Below, piece by piece: positions 1 to 9,013 of a DNA stretch of 64,000 nucleotides. Source of the stretch: an uncultured Cohaesibacter sp. GTDB taxonomy: Bacteria; Pseudomonadota; Alphaproteobacteria; Rhizobiales; Cohaesibacteraceae. Below the pieces are notes generated by a model, which did no database searches, was not told the origin of the DNA, and was given only the letters and a program-made list of their open reading frames with translations. Position numbers and translations under genes: made by a program. The stretch spans positions 3,663,501-3,727,500 of the forward strand of contig NZ_OY762934.1 in NCBI RefSeq assembly GCF_963667045.1. The letters run 5' to 3'. Position 1 is the stretch's first letter; each line of letters begins with the position of its first letter.

Positions 1-5
1 CTTTA

Positions 6-995
6 GTGGATCGTCGTGCCATGCTGCGATGGGGAGCCGGGGCTGCGCTTGCCGGTGCATTCGGAGGGCTTGGCAGCATAGGGGCCCGGGCTGGCAATGG
101 CGGGCTTGTCTTGTGGGGCATTCCGGCTTCTCCGTCTGCGGTCTTTGCCCGCGCGGCGCTGTCTTCAGCCCTTGCAAAGGTCGTACCGGATGTCCGCTTC
201 GACGTCTGGAAGAGCACCGACCAGATGCGGGCCGGGATCGCGTCCGGTGACTTCAAGATGTTCGCCACCTCCACTTATGCAGCTGCCAATTTCTTCAATC
301 GCGGGGCAGGAACCGTCATGGTCAACGTGGTCACATGGGGCGTGCTCTATGTGATGGCGCGGGACGACAGGATCCGCCGGATCGAGGATCTGGCGGGCAA
401 ACGGGTGTTGCTGTCAAACAAGAATGAAGCGCCCGATCTGCTGTTTCGTCTGGTGCTCAAATGGTCCGGGCTGGATCCGGACAAGGACGTGACGCTCGAC
501 TATGTCGGCTCGCCGGGGGAAGCCGTGCCGCTCTATCTGGCCGGGCGAGGGGATGTTGCGGTGCTGCATGAACCCGCGTCCACTGCAGCCCTGTTTCGTG
601 CAAAGAAGGCGGGTGTGCCACTTTACCGGGCGATCGATATCACCGAGGTCTATGGCGCCCATACCGGCAGAGGCCCGCGCATTCCGCAGGTCGGACTGGC
701 TGTCAATCCTGCCTTTCTGGAAGAAAAGCCGGAGGTTGTCCGGGCCGTGCATGAAGCCTGCGTTGAGGCCGGGCAATGGACAAAGGCCAATTGGGACGAC
801 GCTGGCAAGCTGGCCGCCCAGTCGCTGCCGTTGCCCGCACCGGTTATTGCCAGCTCGCTGCCTTTCGTGCATCTCGATGTGCAGTCGGCCAAAGAGGCGC
901 AGGCTGACATCGAACTCTATTTCGAGCATCTGATGAGCCTTGATCCGGGGATCGTCGGCGGGCGGAAACCGGCTTCAGATTTTTACTGGGGGTAG
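6..995 (+). CDS. ABC transporter substrate-binding protein, NitT/TauT type
   Basis: Periplasmic solute-binding component of an ABC importer. A GTG start is followed by an N-terminus with paired arginines (DRRAMLRWG), then a small-residue hydrophobic stretch, which reads as a Tat-type leader. The body has features of NMT1/SsuA-like binding proteins: an early LWGIPASPSA strand, a DLAGKRV segment near residue 128, and a helper segment YLAGRGDVAVLHEP near 180. Permease and ATPase genes follow directly, so this is a complete three-gene transporter. The ligand cannot be read from the sequence; the family takes up nitrate, sulfonates, thiamine precursors and others. The frame is open to the left edge, so the true start could lie outside the window. 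Confidence 0.8.
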   Translation: MDRRAMLRWGAGAALAGAFGGLGSIGARAGNGGLVLWGIPASPSAVFARAALSSALAKVVPDVRFDVWKSTDQMRAGIASGDFKMFATSTYAAANFFNRGAGTVMVNVVTWGVLYVMARDDRIRRIEDLAGKRVLLSNKNEAPDLLFRLVLKWSGLDPDKDVTLDYVGSPGEAVPLYLAGRGDVAVLHEPASTAALFRAKKAGVPLYRAIDITEVYGAHTGRGPRIPQVGLAVNPAFLEEKPEVVRAVHEACVEAGQWTKANWDDAGKLAAQSLPLPAPVIASSLPFVHLDVQSAKEAQADIELYFEHLMSLDPGIVGGRKPASDFYWG

Positions 996-1047
996 CGTGG
1001 GCAAGGCCGATCAGCGCACATCAAGAGGGGAAAACAGGGGTAGGGGG

Positions 1048-1809
1048 ATGCGTCGCGCCCTGCTGTTTGCGGCCGGAGTCGGGCTGATGCTGGTGCTCTG
1101 GCAGGCGGGCCATGCAGCCTATGGCGCGCTTGTTCTGCCCGGTGTCGGCGAAACCCTTGTCACGCTTCATCGGATGATCGGAAGCGGCGAGGTCGGCAAT
1201 GCGCTTCAGGCCACGGCCTTCAATGCACTGACGGGCTGGTGTCTCAGCGTGCTGATCGGCGTTGTTGCCGGTGGGCTTGCTGGCCGGTTTGAAGACATGC
1301 GCTTTGTCTTGCAGCCGGTGGCGATCATTCTTCTGGGGGTTCCGGCGATTGCCTGGGTGGTGCTGGCGTTGTTGTGGTTCGGAGGTCGGTGGGCGGTGGT
1401 GTTCACGGTGGCAGTTGCCACGGCACCGATGGTTTTTGCCGCCGCCGTGCAGGCTGTGCGCAGCCTTGACAGCGATCTAGCCAGAATGGCACGGGCCTTC
1501 CGTGCTCCGCCCCGGGCAATGCTGTTCGATGTCTATGCACCGCATATGCTGGGCTATCTCTATCCGGTCCTTGCGACCACGCTGGCGATGTCTTGGAAAG
1601 TGTCGATCATGGCTGAGCTGCTCTCCGGCTCCGGTGGCATTGGCGATGGGATCGCGGCTGCGCGGGCACGGGTTGATACGGCCGAGCTGCTGGCCTGGGT
1701 GGTGGTGGTGGTGGCAATCCTGATCGTGCTGGACCAGCTGTTGTTGCGGCTGGTGCGCGAACGGATGCATGTCTGGCGGCGTGAGGAGGAGGGTCATGGT
1801 GATGGATGA
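1048..1809 (+). CDS. ABC transporter permease, BPD family
   Basis: Inner-membrane permease of the same importer (253 aa from the ATG chosen here). Hydrophobic segments begin at once (LLFAAGVGLMLVLW), and the cytoplasmic EAA loop that contacts the ATPase is visible as ARMARAFRAPPRAMLFDVYAP followed by a conserved G-x(n)-P region. The ATG has a purine-rich site (aggggtaggggg) directly upstream; an in-frame GTG at 997, just after the stop of the binding-protein gene, is an alternative. The 3' end overlaps the ATPase gene by 8 nt, so the two are translationally coupled. The substrate is unknown. Confidence 0.85.
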   Translation: MRRALLFAAGVGLMLVLWQAGHAAYGALVLPGVGETLVTLHRMIGSGEVGNALQATAFNALTGWCLSVLIGVVAGGLAGRFEDMRFVLQPVAIILLGVPAIAWVVLALLWFGGRWAVVFTVAVATAPMVFAAAVQAVRSLDSDLARMARAFRAPPRAMLFDVYAPHMLGYLYPVLATTLAMSWKVSIMAELLSGSGGIGDGIAAARARVDTAELLAWVVVVVAILIVLDQLLLRLVRERMHVWRREEEGHGDG

Positions 1810-2527
1810 CGCCCTGCTTGCGCTTTCCGGCATTGAGTTTGCCTATGGCGACCGAACGGTGCTGTCGGGCATCGACCTTGCCTGTCGGCGAGGGCAGGTG
1901 GTTGCCCTCATGGGGCCTTCCGGGGCAGGCAAGACAACGCTGCTGTCGCTGGTGCTCGGAGGCAATCAGCCCGCAGAGGGGCAGCTTGCCTGTCGGGCAG
2001 AGCGATTGTCCGTGATGTTTCAGGAGCCGCGCCTGCTGCCATGGCGCAGTGCCTTGGACAATGTTGCCTTCGCGCTCAAGGCGCACCACGCCTCAGGGCG
2101 CGAACGGGTGGCAATAGCAGAGGCGATGCTGGATGCGGTCGGGCTGCCGAAGGCCAGTCACCGGCAGTTTCCCCATCAGCTCTCGGGTGGCATGCGGCAG
2201 CGGGTTTCGCTGGCGCGGGCGCTGGTCATCAAGCCGGACCTGTTGCTGCTGGACGAGCCGTTTCATGGCCTTGATGTTGCTCTGGTCAGGCAGATGCAGG
2301 CGCTGCTGCTTGCCCGTGTCGCAGATCGGGGCATGGCCATCGTGATGGTGACCCACGATGCCCGACACGCCGCGGCGATGGCTGACCGGGTTCTGGTGCT
2401 ATCAGAAGCCCCGGCCCGCATAGTGGCCTGCTTTGATGGGGGGGAAGACCGCTCAGGTCCATCCTGTCTGGCGCTGGCCGACCGGATCGAGCAGGCATTG
2501 CTCTCCGCTTCTAGAGAAACCCTCTAA
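1802..2527 (+). CDS. ABC transporter ATP-binding protein
   Basis: Cytoplasmic ATPase of the NitT/TauT-type importer (241 aa). Walker A GPSGAGKT lies at residues 38-45, the Q-loop at FQEPRLLPW, the signature LSGGMRQR at 127-134, Walker B LLLLDEP just after, and the switch histidine in VTHD. The ATG at 1802 sits 8 nt after a GAGGAGG site; the in-frame ATG at 1796 is too close to it. It overlaps the permease gene at its start. At its end it runs 17 nt into the convergent TauE/SafE gene, an unusually tight tail-to-tail junction with no room for a terminator. Confidence 0.88.
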   Translation: MDDALLALSGIEFAYGDRTVLSGIDLACRRGQVVALMGPSGAGKTTLLSLVLGGNQPAEGQLACRAERLSVMFQEPRLLPWRSALDNVAFALKAHHASGRERVAIAEAMLDAVGLPKASHRQFPHQLSGGMRQRVSLARALVIKPDLLLLDEPFHGLDVALVRQMQALLLARVADRGMAIVMVTHDARHAAAMADRVLVLSEAPARIVACFDGGEDRSGPSCLALADRIEQALLSASRETL

Positions 2528-3278
2528 GACCGCCAACAAGCATGAGCAGGGCAAGGGCGGTGATGACGATCCTGAAGATTTTGCGAAACAGTCCCTCATC
2601 CATGATGTGCAGCAGCTTGCTGCCGGTAAGAGTGCCCAGATAGCCGGACAGAATCATCGCGCCAATAAGACCCAGCCAGTCGGTATAGACAAAACCGATG
2701 AAGCCGAAGGCGATGATCTTCAGGCCGTGCGACAGGGTCATTGCGGTGGCGTGGGTGGCCACGACCTGTTTGCGGTCCGCAACCCGGTTGGATATCAGGG
2801 CTGCAATCAGCGGCCCGGTTGCGCCCACGAACATGGTGGCAATCGCTGCTATCAGCGCCCCGATGGTGACAACGCTGTCGCCACTGGCGGCGAGCCGCGG
2901 GGTTGGCAGCCATGTGATGGTCAGCACAAACAGGGCCAGAATGATTTTCAGCACGGCATCGGGCAAGGCAACGACAATCTGCGAGCCGATGATGGTTCCG
3001 ACGACAGAACCGGCGAGCAGCAACCCGATCAGCCGCCATTTTATGTGCGTGCGCAAATGCCAGGCACGCCCGGCGTTGGACCCCATCTGCACGGTTCCGT
3101 GCAGGGGGATGAGCGTGGTGACGGGGATGACCATGCCGAGAATGGCCAGAAGCGCCACCCCGCCGCCGATGCCAAAGGCTGCCGTGAAGGCCGATGTGCA
3201 ATAGCTGGCAAAGATCAAGCCCCAGAGGGTGAAATCGTCAAGCTGGGTGTTGGCAAACAGAGGCAGGGTTTCGAGCAA
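2511..3278 (-). CDS. TauE/SafE family sulfite/sulfonate exporter-type permease
   Basis: Membrane protein of the TauE/SafE (old DUF81) family, 255 aa, with about eight hydrophobic segments and the family's glycine-rich repeats: FGIGGGVALLAILG near residue 37 and the second-half counterpart FVGATGPLIAALI near 150. Members export sulfite, sulfoacetate or other anions. It converges on the ABC transporter at the left edge. If that importer handles sulfonates, this protein could remove the resulting sulfite, but this is inference from position only. It is a different protein from the TauE/SafE gene at 51134. Confidence 0.8.
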   Translation of the reverse strand: MLETLPLFANTQLDDFTLWGLIFASYCTSAFTAAFGIGGGVALLAILGMVIPVTTLIPLHGTVQMGSNAGRAWHLRTHIKWRLIGLLLAGSVVGTIIGSQIVVALPDAVLKIILALFVLTITWLPTPRLAASGDSVVTIGALIAAIATMFVGATGPLIAALISNRVADRKQVVATHATAMTLSHGLKIIAFGFIGFVYTDWLGLIGAMILSGYLGTLTGSKLLHIMDEGLFRKIFRIVITALALLMLVGGLRGFL

Positions 3279-3376
3279 CGGCTATCGTCTCGTCGATTGA
3301 GGGCACATGTCGATACGTCTTGATACGTCGGGGGGGAAAGCGAGCCGGGCTTTGACCCGGCTCCCTGTGACTGTCA

Positions 3377-4543
3377 TCAGGCGGGCAGCAGCTCTTCCAC
3401 CAGCTTGGCCCAGTAGGAGGCTCCGATCGGAATGATCTCGTCGTTGAAATCATACTCCGGATGGTGCAGCGGGGCCGAGTCGCCGTTGCCGATGAAGATG
3501 AAGGCGCCCGGGCGCTCCTGCAGCATGAAGGAAAAGTCCTCTGCACCCATGGTGGCGACGATATTGTCCTCGACCTTGTCCGCGCCAGAGATGGATTTGG
3601 CCACCTTGACCGCGATTTCTGTCTGGGCTGCATGGTTGACGGTCACCGGATAGTCGCGCTTGTAGTCGAGGGTCGCCTTGGCACCATAGACGGCCGCCGT
3701 GCCCTCGATGATTTCTCTGAGGCGCTTTTCGGCCATGTTGCGGGTTTCCGGATTGAGCGTGCGTACCGTACCCTCGATGAGACCGGTTTGCGGGATCACG
3801 TTGTCGGTAAAGCCGGCTTCGATGTGACACAGGGAAATGACGATGGAATCCTGCGGATCGACATTGCGGCTTGCGATGGACTGCACAGCCTGAATGATGG
3901 CTGCGATCACCAGCACCGTGTCGATGCACTCATGCGGTTTGGCTGCATGGCCGCCACTGCCTTCGACATTGATGTAAATGCGGTCGGCTGATGCCATGAA
4001 TGACCCCGGACGAGTGTGGAATGCGCCCACTGGCACGTTTGGCCAGTTGTGCATGCCATAGACCTGTTCGATGTTCCAGCGATCCATCAGACCGTCTTCA
4101 ACCATGGCACGGGCCCCGCCGCCACCTTCCTCGGCTGGCTGGAAGATGAGAACGACTTCGCCGTCGAAATTGCGGGTTTCCTGCAGATATTTTGCTGCTG
4201 CGAGCAGCATCGAGGTGTGGCCGTCATGGCCGCAGGCGTGCATCTTGCCCTCCACTTTGGAGGCATAGGGTTTGCCGGTTGCTTCGTGCAGCGGCAGGGC
4301 ATCCATGTCCGCGCGCAGGCCGATGGTGCGGCCCGATTTGTTGCTCTTGCCCTGAATGACGGCGACAACGCCCGATTTGCCAACACCGGACGTGATGTTG
4401 GTGATGCCGTAGGATTTCAGCTCGGCGATGACGCGGGTGGTCGTCTTGTGGACGTCATATTGCAGCTCCGGATATTGGTGAAGGTCCTGGCGAACTTTCT
4501 GGATCTCGTTCTGAAATTCGGCAATTCGATTGATAATGGGCAT
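3377..4543 (-). CDS. M20 family amidohydrolase (hippurate hydrolase / N-acyl amino acid hydrolase type)
   Basis: Zinc-dependent amidohydrolase of peptidase family M20D, 388 aa, the usual size. Metal-binding motifs are intact: RADMDALP at 78-85, HACGHDGH at 102-109 (Cys104 and His106 as ligands), EEGGGG at 138-143 with the catalytic Glu pair, and a C-terminal MGAEDFS plus LHHPEYDF. Such enzymes hydrolyse N-acyl amino acids, hippurate or indole-acetyl conjugates. The exact substrate cannot be told. It appears to be a single-gene unit divergent from the D,D-carboxypeptidase gene. Confidence 0.88.
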   Translation of the reverse strand: MPIINRIAEFQNEIQKVRQDLHQYPELQYDVHKTTTRVIAELKSYGITNITSGVGKSGVVAVIQGKSNKSGRTIGLRADMDALPLHEATGKPYASKVEGKMHACGHDGHTSMLLAAAKYLQETRNFDGEVVLIFQPAEEGGGGARAMVEDGLMDRWNIEQVYGMHNWPNVPVGAFHTRPGSFMASADRIYINVEGSGGHAAKPHECIDTVLVIAAIIQAVQSIASRNVDPQDSIVISLCHIEAGFTDNVIPQTGLIEGTVRTLNPETRNMAEKRLREIIEGTAAVYGAKATLDYKRDYPVTVNHAAQTEIAVKVAKSISGADKVEDNIVATMGAEDFSFMLQERPGAFIFIGNGDSAPLHHPEYDFNDEIIPIGASYWAKLVEELLPA

Positions 4544-4923
4544 TGGGTTGACCTTTGTCTTTCCGGGAGGCTTGTTCGGGCTTTGTCATTCAGTGATGAT
4601 TTTGGTTTTGTGTCTGTGTGCGGCGCTAGAAAGAACAGCTTCGCGCACAAGACCAACTGGGATGGCACGGCGCTCGGGGGGTGCCATGCAACGGGGCCAG
4701 ATTAGTCAGATGGTCGGAGCGGAGCAAGGTCTTTTGTTGGAAATGGCGGGCTTCTTCGCATGCTTTCTACGGAAATGCACTGATCCTTTCTCCCGCACTG
4801 ATTTCAGCTACTTTTGGGGCTTTTGCTCTGGCCTTGTCTTGTTCGTGCCTTTATCTTGCGATAGAGAAGAGGCGCAGCTGCCTGCCCTATCATTGCCATT
4901 TCCGTTGGGAGTTTCAGTTCTTC
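4544..4923. other. Intergenic region between divergent genes
   Basis: A 380-nt gap that must hold promoters for the amidohydrolase (leftward) and the D,D-carboxypeptidase (rightward). The carboxypeptidase frame stays open through part of it, back to about 4681. That extension translates to low-quality, Cys/Ser-rich sequence without a leader, so it is treated as untranslated. No clear -35/-10 pair, hairpin or RNA gene was seen. Confidence 0.4.
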
Positions 4924-6162
4924 ATGATTGACCTTATCGTCATCAGACGCCGGCATTCGTTTGTCCGTCGTGCTGTTTTTCGGTCTCTTGCCGCCACATT
5001 TCTGCTGGTGTTGGCCGTTGTTCAGGCGCAGGTCGCATGGGCAAATGCAAGCGGTGCGAAAGGGGGCTCCGGTCAGGCGCCACGGCCCGAACTGGAGCTT
5101 TCGCAGAACCCGATGCTGCTGATGGATGTGGCAACGGGCAATGTGCTCTATCAGAAGAACGCGAACCAGAAATGGTATCCGGCGTCGCTGACCAAGCTGA
5201 TGACCGCCTATGTGATTTTCAGGGCAATCGAGACGGGCGAAATTTCCGAGGACAGCGTACTCACCGTGTCCGAGCATGCGCTGTCGTATCCGCCAGCCAA
5301 AATGGGGTTTCCGGTAGGCACCAAGCTGACGGTTGGCAATGCGTTGCGCATGATGCTGGTCAAGTCGGCCAATGATATTGCCGCCGCGCTCGCCGAGCGG
5401 GTTGGTGGCAGCGAGGCCGGTTTCGCCGATCGGATGAATGCGGAAGCCCAGCGGCTTGGCATGCATGCCTCGCATTTTGTCAACGCCAATGGCCTCTACG
5501 CCTCCGGTCACGTGTCCTCGGCTCGGGACATGGCTGTTGTCGCGCGCCAGATCCTGATCGAGTTCCCGCAATATCGGACCCTTTTCCAGATTCCTGCCAT
5601 TCGTCATGGCAAGCGGGTTCTGCGCTCCTATAACACGCTGCTGGAGCATTTCCATGGCGCCAATGGCATGAAGACCGGCTTTGTCTGCGCGTCCGGCTAC
5701 AACATCGTCGGGTTGGCCACTCGCAACGGGCGGCAACTGATGGCGGTGGTCATGGGGGCTCCAACCTCCCAGATCCGGGCCGAGACGGCAGCCTTCCTGC
5801 TGACCGAGGGCTTTGAGCGCCAGGACATGCGCGCAGGCGCTGGTGTCCCGATCACCCAGGAGGCCGCCTTTGGCCCCATCAGTTCTGTGGGGGACATGCG
5901 GTCGCAGGTTTGCCCCAACGGGCAGGTCAAGTGGACCCCGGAAGTCAAGTATAACGTCAGCTATCTGTCGCCGCGCTTCACGCTGATGGATCCGGTGCGG
6001 GTCTATGCGGGTGTCCGTTCGGTGGAGCAACCGGTCATTCTGCCGCCATCGCTGCCGCATCTGCCGCAGTTTGCGCCGAAGGAAAAGATTGCGGTCCAGC
6101 CGGTCAAGCAGCAGAAGGGTGACGCCATCCGGCTTGCCCAATTGCCGCGGCCCAAACCCTGA
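4924..6162 (+). CDS. dacF: D-alanyl-D-alanine carboxypeptidase (serine-type, PBP5/6 family)
   Basis: Periplasmic penicillin-binding protein that trims the terminal D-Ala from peptidoglycan stem peptides. All three active-site motifs are present: SLTK at 88-91, SAN at 148-150 and KTG at 250-252. From the ATG at 4924 the protein is 412 aa and opens with a basic region and a hydrophobic signal segment ending in VAWA-N near residue 40. A longer frame beginning at 4681 only adds unrelated residues before this signal. After the catalytic domain comes a PBP5-like C-terminal region and a proline-rich tail. The assignment to dacF rather than dacC is by family resemblance. Confidence 0.88.
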   Translation: MIDLIVIRRRHSFVRRAVFRSLAATFLLVLAVVQAQVAWANASGAKGGSGQAPRPELELSQNPMLLMDVATGNVLYQKNANQKWYPASLTKLMTAYVIFRAIETGEISEDSVLTVSEHALSYPPAKMGFPVGTKLTVGNALRMMLVKSANDIAAALAERVGGSEAGFADRMNAEAQRLGMHASHFVNANGLYASGHVSSARDMAVVARQILIEFPQYRTLFQIPAIRHGKRVLRSYNTLLEHFHGANGMKTGFVCASGYNIVGLATRNGRQLMAVVMGAPTSQIRAETAAFLLTEGFERQDMRAGAGVPITQEAAFGPISSVGDMRSQVCPNGQVKWTPEVKYNVSYLSPRFTLMDPVRVYAGVRSVEQPVILPPSLPHLPQFAPKEKIAVQPVKQQKGDAIRLAQLPRPKP

Positions 6163-6201
6163 GTTCAACACTTCTGTTCAGCGTTTTGGAGCGGGTGTAG
6201 G

Positions 6202-6432
6202 TCATTCCCGCTCACTTCCCTTTTCAATGATGAAAGCTAGCCGGTCGCCGCGCTGGCTGGCCTTGATCAGTCGATGTCCCTTCTGGGTACAGAAATGGGG
6301 GATATCGATGGCGGCCATCGGATCTGTCGCCAGCACATGCAACCGCGATCCTTCTGCCATGCTTGCCAATGCCTTTTGCGTGTGCAGTACCGGCAGGGGA
6401 CATTTGAGGTCTGACAAATCCAGTTCCTGCAT
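6202..6432 (-). CDS. tusA: TusA-like sulfurtransferase (SirA family)
   Basis: Small sulfur-carrier protein, 76 aa from the start chosen. The family-defining CPxP motif is present as KCPLP with the persulfide-carrying Cys11, followed by the usual segment ending DPMAAIDIPHFC. TusA proteins relay sulfur for tRNA thiolation and cofactor synthesis. The ATG at 6432 follows an AGGAAAGG site and gives the usual family length; an ATG at 6462 would add ten residues and has a weaker site. It converges on the carboxypeptidase gene and has no sulfur-relay partners nearby. Confidence 0.8.
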   Translation of the reverse strand: MQELDLSDLKCPLPVLHTQKALASMAEGSRLHVLATDPMAAIDIPHFCTQKGHRLIKASQRGDRLAFIIEKGSERE

Positions 6433-6586
6433 CGCGCTGCCTTTCCTGCCGCCCTGTGTCATGCTGCTCTCTTTTACCCTTGAATGGGGCTATCGAATGG
6501 GGGCCTTGCTGCCGACTATATTTGTCTTCTGTTTTTCATTCAAATCAGCAAGGATGCGTCAACGTGTTTTTACATAGAATTGCGAG

Positions 6587-7132
6587 ATGATGATGATTGC
6601 AGCAAATGATGTTCTGGATTTCTGGTTTTCCGCTGACCCCAAGCTCTGGTTTGCCAAGAACAATGCCTTCGATATGCGGATCCGGGTCAGGTTCGGCATG
6701 GCACTGGAAGAGGCCCGGCAGGGGCGTCTTGATGACTGGCGCGAGACATTCCGTGGCAAGCAGGCCCTGATCATCATGCTGGATCAGTTCTCCCGCAATC
6801 TCTATCGCGGTCTCCCAGACGCCTTTTCGCAGGATGCGGTTGCTCTTGCGCTGGCCCACGAGATGGTGCGGCAGCCAGAATGGGACACCCTCTCTGCGCC
6901 CGAGCAGCAGTTTGCCATCATGCCGATGATGCATTCCGAAGATCTGGCCGATCAGCAGAGCTGCCTCAAATGGATGGCGCTAACTGGCATAGAGGGGGCG
7001 ATCAAAGCCGCACGGGAGCATCTCGACATTATCTCCCGCTTCGGGCGCTTTCCGCATCGCAATGGGATTCTGGGCCGGGAGTCAACTCGCGAGGAACGGC
7101 AGTTTCTGGCCGACGGTGGCTTCGCTGGCTGA
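6587..7132 (+). CDS. DUF924 family protein
   Basis: 181-aa cytoplasmic protein of the DUF924 (YbaF-like) family. It has the typical start VLDFWFSADPKLWFAKN, the motif LDQFSRNLYRG near residue 66, and a later PFMHSE-like segment, here MPMMHSEDLADQ near 110, followed by the HLDIISRFGRFPHRN ending motif. The family is helical and TPR-like, and its biochemical role is not established. It begins with three consecutive Met codons (6587, 6590, 6593), and any of these could be used. No operon partner is evident. Confidence 0.85.
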   Translation: MMMIAANDVLDFWFSADPKLWFAKNNAFDMRIRVRFGMALEEARQGRLDDWRETFRGKQALIIMLDQFSRNLYRGLPDAFSQDAVALALAHEMVRQPEWDTLSAPEQQFAIMPMMHSEDLADQQSCLKWMALTGIEGAIKAAREHLDIISRFGRFPHRNGILGRESTREERQFLADGGFAG

Positions 7133-7364
7133 TCTTTCCGGAGGGTTGCGCCAGGTGCTGTTAACCATTTGTAGATGATTTCGTTTCGCATGGTGTATTT
7201 TTCGTATATGAAATTACTTAAATTGAAGTGAGCCTGCGGGCTTGTCGCGGTGACATTCCGTGGTTCGGGATGTTTGCCTTTCGGAAACGGATTTGTGCGA
7301 GACTGTCATTTCTCAATGGGCAACCGATTGTGCCAATGACATCTGCTTGCAGGGAACTGAACAG

Positions 7365-8471
7365 ATGCTCCAGCAAACAAGATTCATTCAGGAAAAGACC
7401 TGCTTGACTGATCGTTTTGATAATCCGTTTGTCGATGAACTGTTCATGCGCGCTGGCGAAGGCCGGATTTCCGCGTCTGGGCTCAATGTTGTTCAGTCTG
7501 GCGGCTATCGGTTCCCTTATGAAAATCTCAAGGGTGCCAGCACGCTGAGTGTGCGCGCGGCCCGCTTCTGGGCGCATGGCTATGGTCCGGTTGGTGGCGC
7601 CTTCTGGGATCCGGATGGCTACCATCTGCGCAATGAGGCCGATTTCCACGCCGGGCTCGACAAGCTGGCCGAGGCCTCTGACGCCCAGGTTCTGATCTGG
7701 CCCTATTTCCCGATGCAGGCTCGCGAATATGGCTGGCTGGAAAACTGGGTATCAGCCAGACTGGGACGCGACACAGCCAAGGGCTTGATTCCGAGGACGC
7801 GCGATCACGCCAGAGCCTTTCTCAATTGTGAAAGCAGCGCGGTGAGCGAGGACGATGGCGGCCTGCAGCTCAGCCGCAACAAGCGAAAGACCACCGGGCG
7901 GCAATGGCGTCGGCTGGAGGAGCTTGGAAACTTGCAGTTCGAGTCAACGCGTGACGGGCTCGACCACGCGGAGGCGATAGAAGCCTTTCTGCGCGTCGAA
8001 GCTTCCGGCTGGAAGGCCAACAGGGGAACGGCGCTGGCAGTCAATGCCGAGCTCAACGCTTTTGCTCATGCGTTCCTGCCGGGCATGCTGGCCAACGAGC
8101 GGGCGCAGATCGACCTGCTGGTTCTGAACGGCCGCTGCCTATCAGGGCTGGTGTCCTTCCATTGCGGGCGGGGACTGTTCACCTGGAAGACCGGGATGGA
8201 TGACGTCTACAAACGCTATTCGCCCGGTGTGCAGATCCTGCTTGAGGTCAGCCGTCAGGCGGTCGCCGACCCCGGTGTCGACTATATCGACAGCCTTGCC
8301 GACAGTGGCCATCCGGTGGCCGAGCATATCTGGGCGGGACGTCGTCAGCTGGCGACGCTGTTTGTGCCGCTCACCGGATTTGGTCAGGTGGCGGCACACG
8401 GGTTGTGTTCGGCCTATAGCACCAGAGATACGGCGCGCTACTGGGCCAAAAGGGCACTTGGCCGGGTCTGA
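7365..8471 (+). CDS. GNAT-family acetyltransferase, CelD/BcsL type
   Basis: 368-aa protein with the acetyltransferase fold found in CelD/BcsL proteins of polysaccharide biosynthesis. The recognisable core is FLRVEASGWKANRGTAL near residue 205, then LLVLNGRCLSGLVSFHCG and TWKTGMDDVYKRYSPGVQILLE. Members are thought to acylate exopolysaccharide or its precursors. The ATG at 7365 follows AGGGA by 9 nt; a GTG at 7260 would add 35 residues of unconvincing sequence. Its 3' end overlaps the convergent CAP-domain gene by 34 nt. No other exopolysaccharide gene is adjacent. Confidence 0.72.
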   Translation: MLQQTRFIQEKTCLTDRFDNPFVDELFMRAGEGRISASGLNVVQSGGYRFPYENLKGASTLSVRAARFWAHGYGPVGGAFWDPDGYHLRNEADFHAGLDKLAEASDAQVLIWPYFPMQAREYGWLENWVSARLGRDTAKGLIPRTRDHARAFLNCESSAVSEDDGGLQLSRNKRKTTGRQWRRLEELGNLQFESTRDGLDHAEAIEAFLRVEASGWKANRGTALAVNAELNAFAHAFLPGMLANERAQIDLLVLNGRCLSGLVSFHCGRGLFTWKTGMDDVYKRYSPGVQILLEVSRQAVADPGVDYIDSLADSGHPVAEHIWAGRRQLATLFVPLTGFGQVAAHGLCSAYSTRDTARYWAKRALGRV

Positions 8472-9013
8472 GACACGGGCTGCTGGAACTTCTGCTCGTC
8501 TGGCTTGGCCAAAATCAGCGACCAGAAGACCTTGTATTTTGCATCACCCCGGAACTGGGTGGCAATGCCCATCTGGGTCATCCCTTCCTTGAGCATGTTG
8601 GCATTGTGGCGGCTGGAATCGCGCCAGCCGGAAAAGGCTTCGGCAAGCGTGTAGTAGCCGGCGCCGATATTCTCGGTGGCCAGTACCGGATCATAACCGG
8701 CTCGTTCAAGGCGCTTGATGAGCGTGAGATCCGGGGTCAGCGCATGGCTGACCTTTACGGCCTTGGCCATGGCGTCTGCTTCTTCCTGTGCTGCTGCATT
8801 GAGCTTTGCATCAAGGGTCAGGGTCGAAAGGCCGTGCCGCTTGCGATAAGCGTTGAGCATGTTGAGCGCTTCCTGCGGATCAACACTCACGTTGCCCTTG
8901 CCAAGATTGGCATACATGGCCGGGCTTCCGGGCCCCGGCCCTTCGGCGCAGCTTGCCAGCGCAGCGGCAAGAAGCAGCGCGGCTACTGGGTAGAGACTAG
9001 TTTTCGGCAGCAT
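8438..9013 (-). CDS. CAP-domain (SCP/PR-1-like) lipoprotein
   Basis: 191-aa secreted protein. The start chosen gives a textbook lipoprotein leader of 21 residues ending in the lipobox LASC (Cys22). The CAP domain follows, with LNAYRKRHGLSTLTLD, NAAAQEEADAMA, ATENIGAGYYT and WRDSSRHNANML, the usual bacterial SCP signatures. The function of bacterial CAP proteins is largely unknown. ATGs at 9025, 9019 and 9013 are in frame; 9013 puts the lipoprotein signal at the very start. The start lies inside the 3' end of the upstream MscS-type gene, so the two are translationally coupled and may act together in the envelope. Confidence 0.8.
   Translation of the reverse strand: MLPKTSLYPVAALLLAAALASCAEGPGPGSPAMYANLGKGNVSVDPQEALNMLNAYRKRHGLSTLTLDAKLNAAAQEEADAMAKAVKVSHALTPDLTLIKRLERAGYDPVLATENIGAGYYTLAEAFSGWRDSSRHNANMLKEGMTQMGIATQFRGDAKYKVFWSLILAKPDEQKFQQPVSQTRPSALLAQ

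Noticed and set aside
4804..6171. 455-codon minus-strand frame opposite the D,D-carboxypeptidase
   Set aside because: Antisense shadow; the plus-strand protein has all three penicillin-binding motifs.
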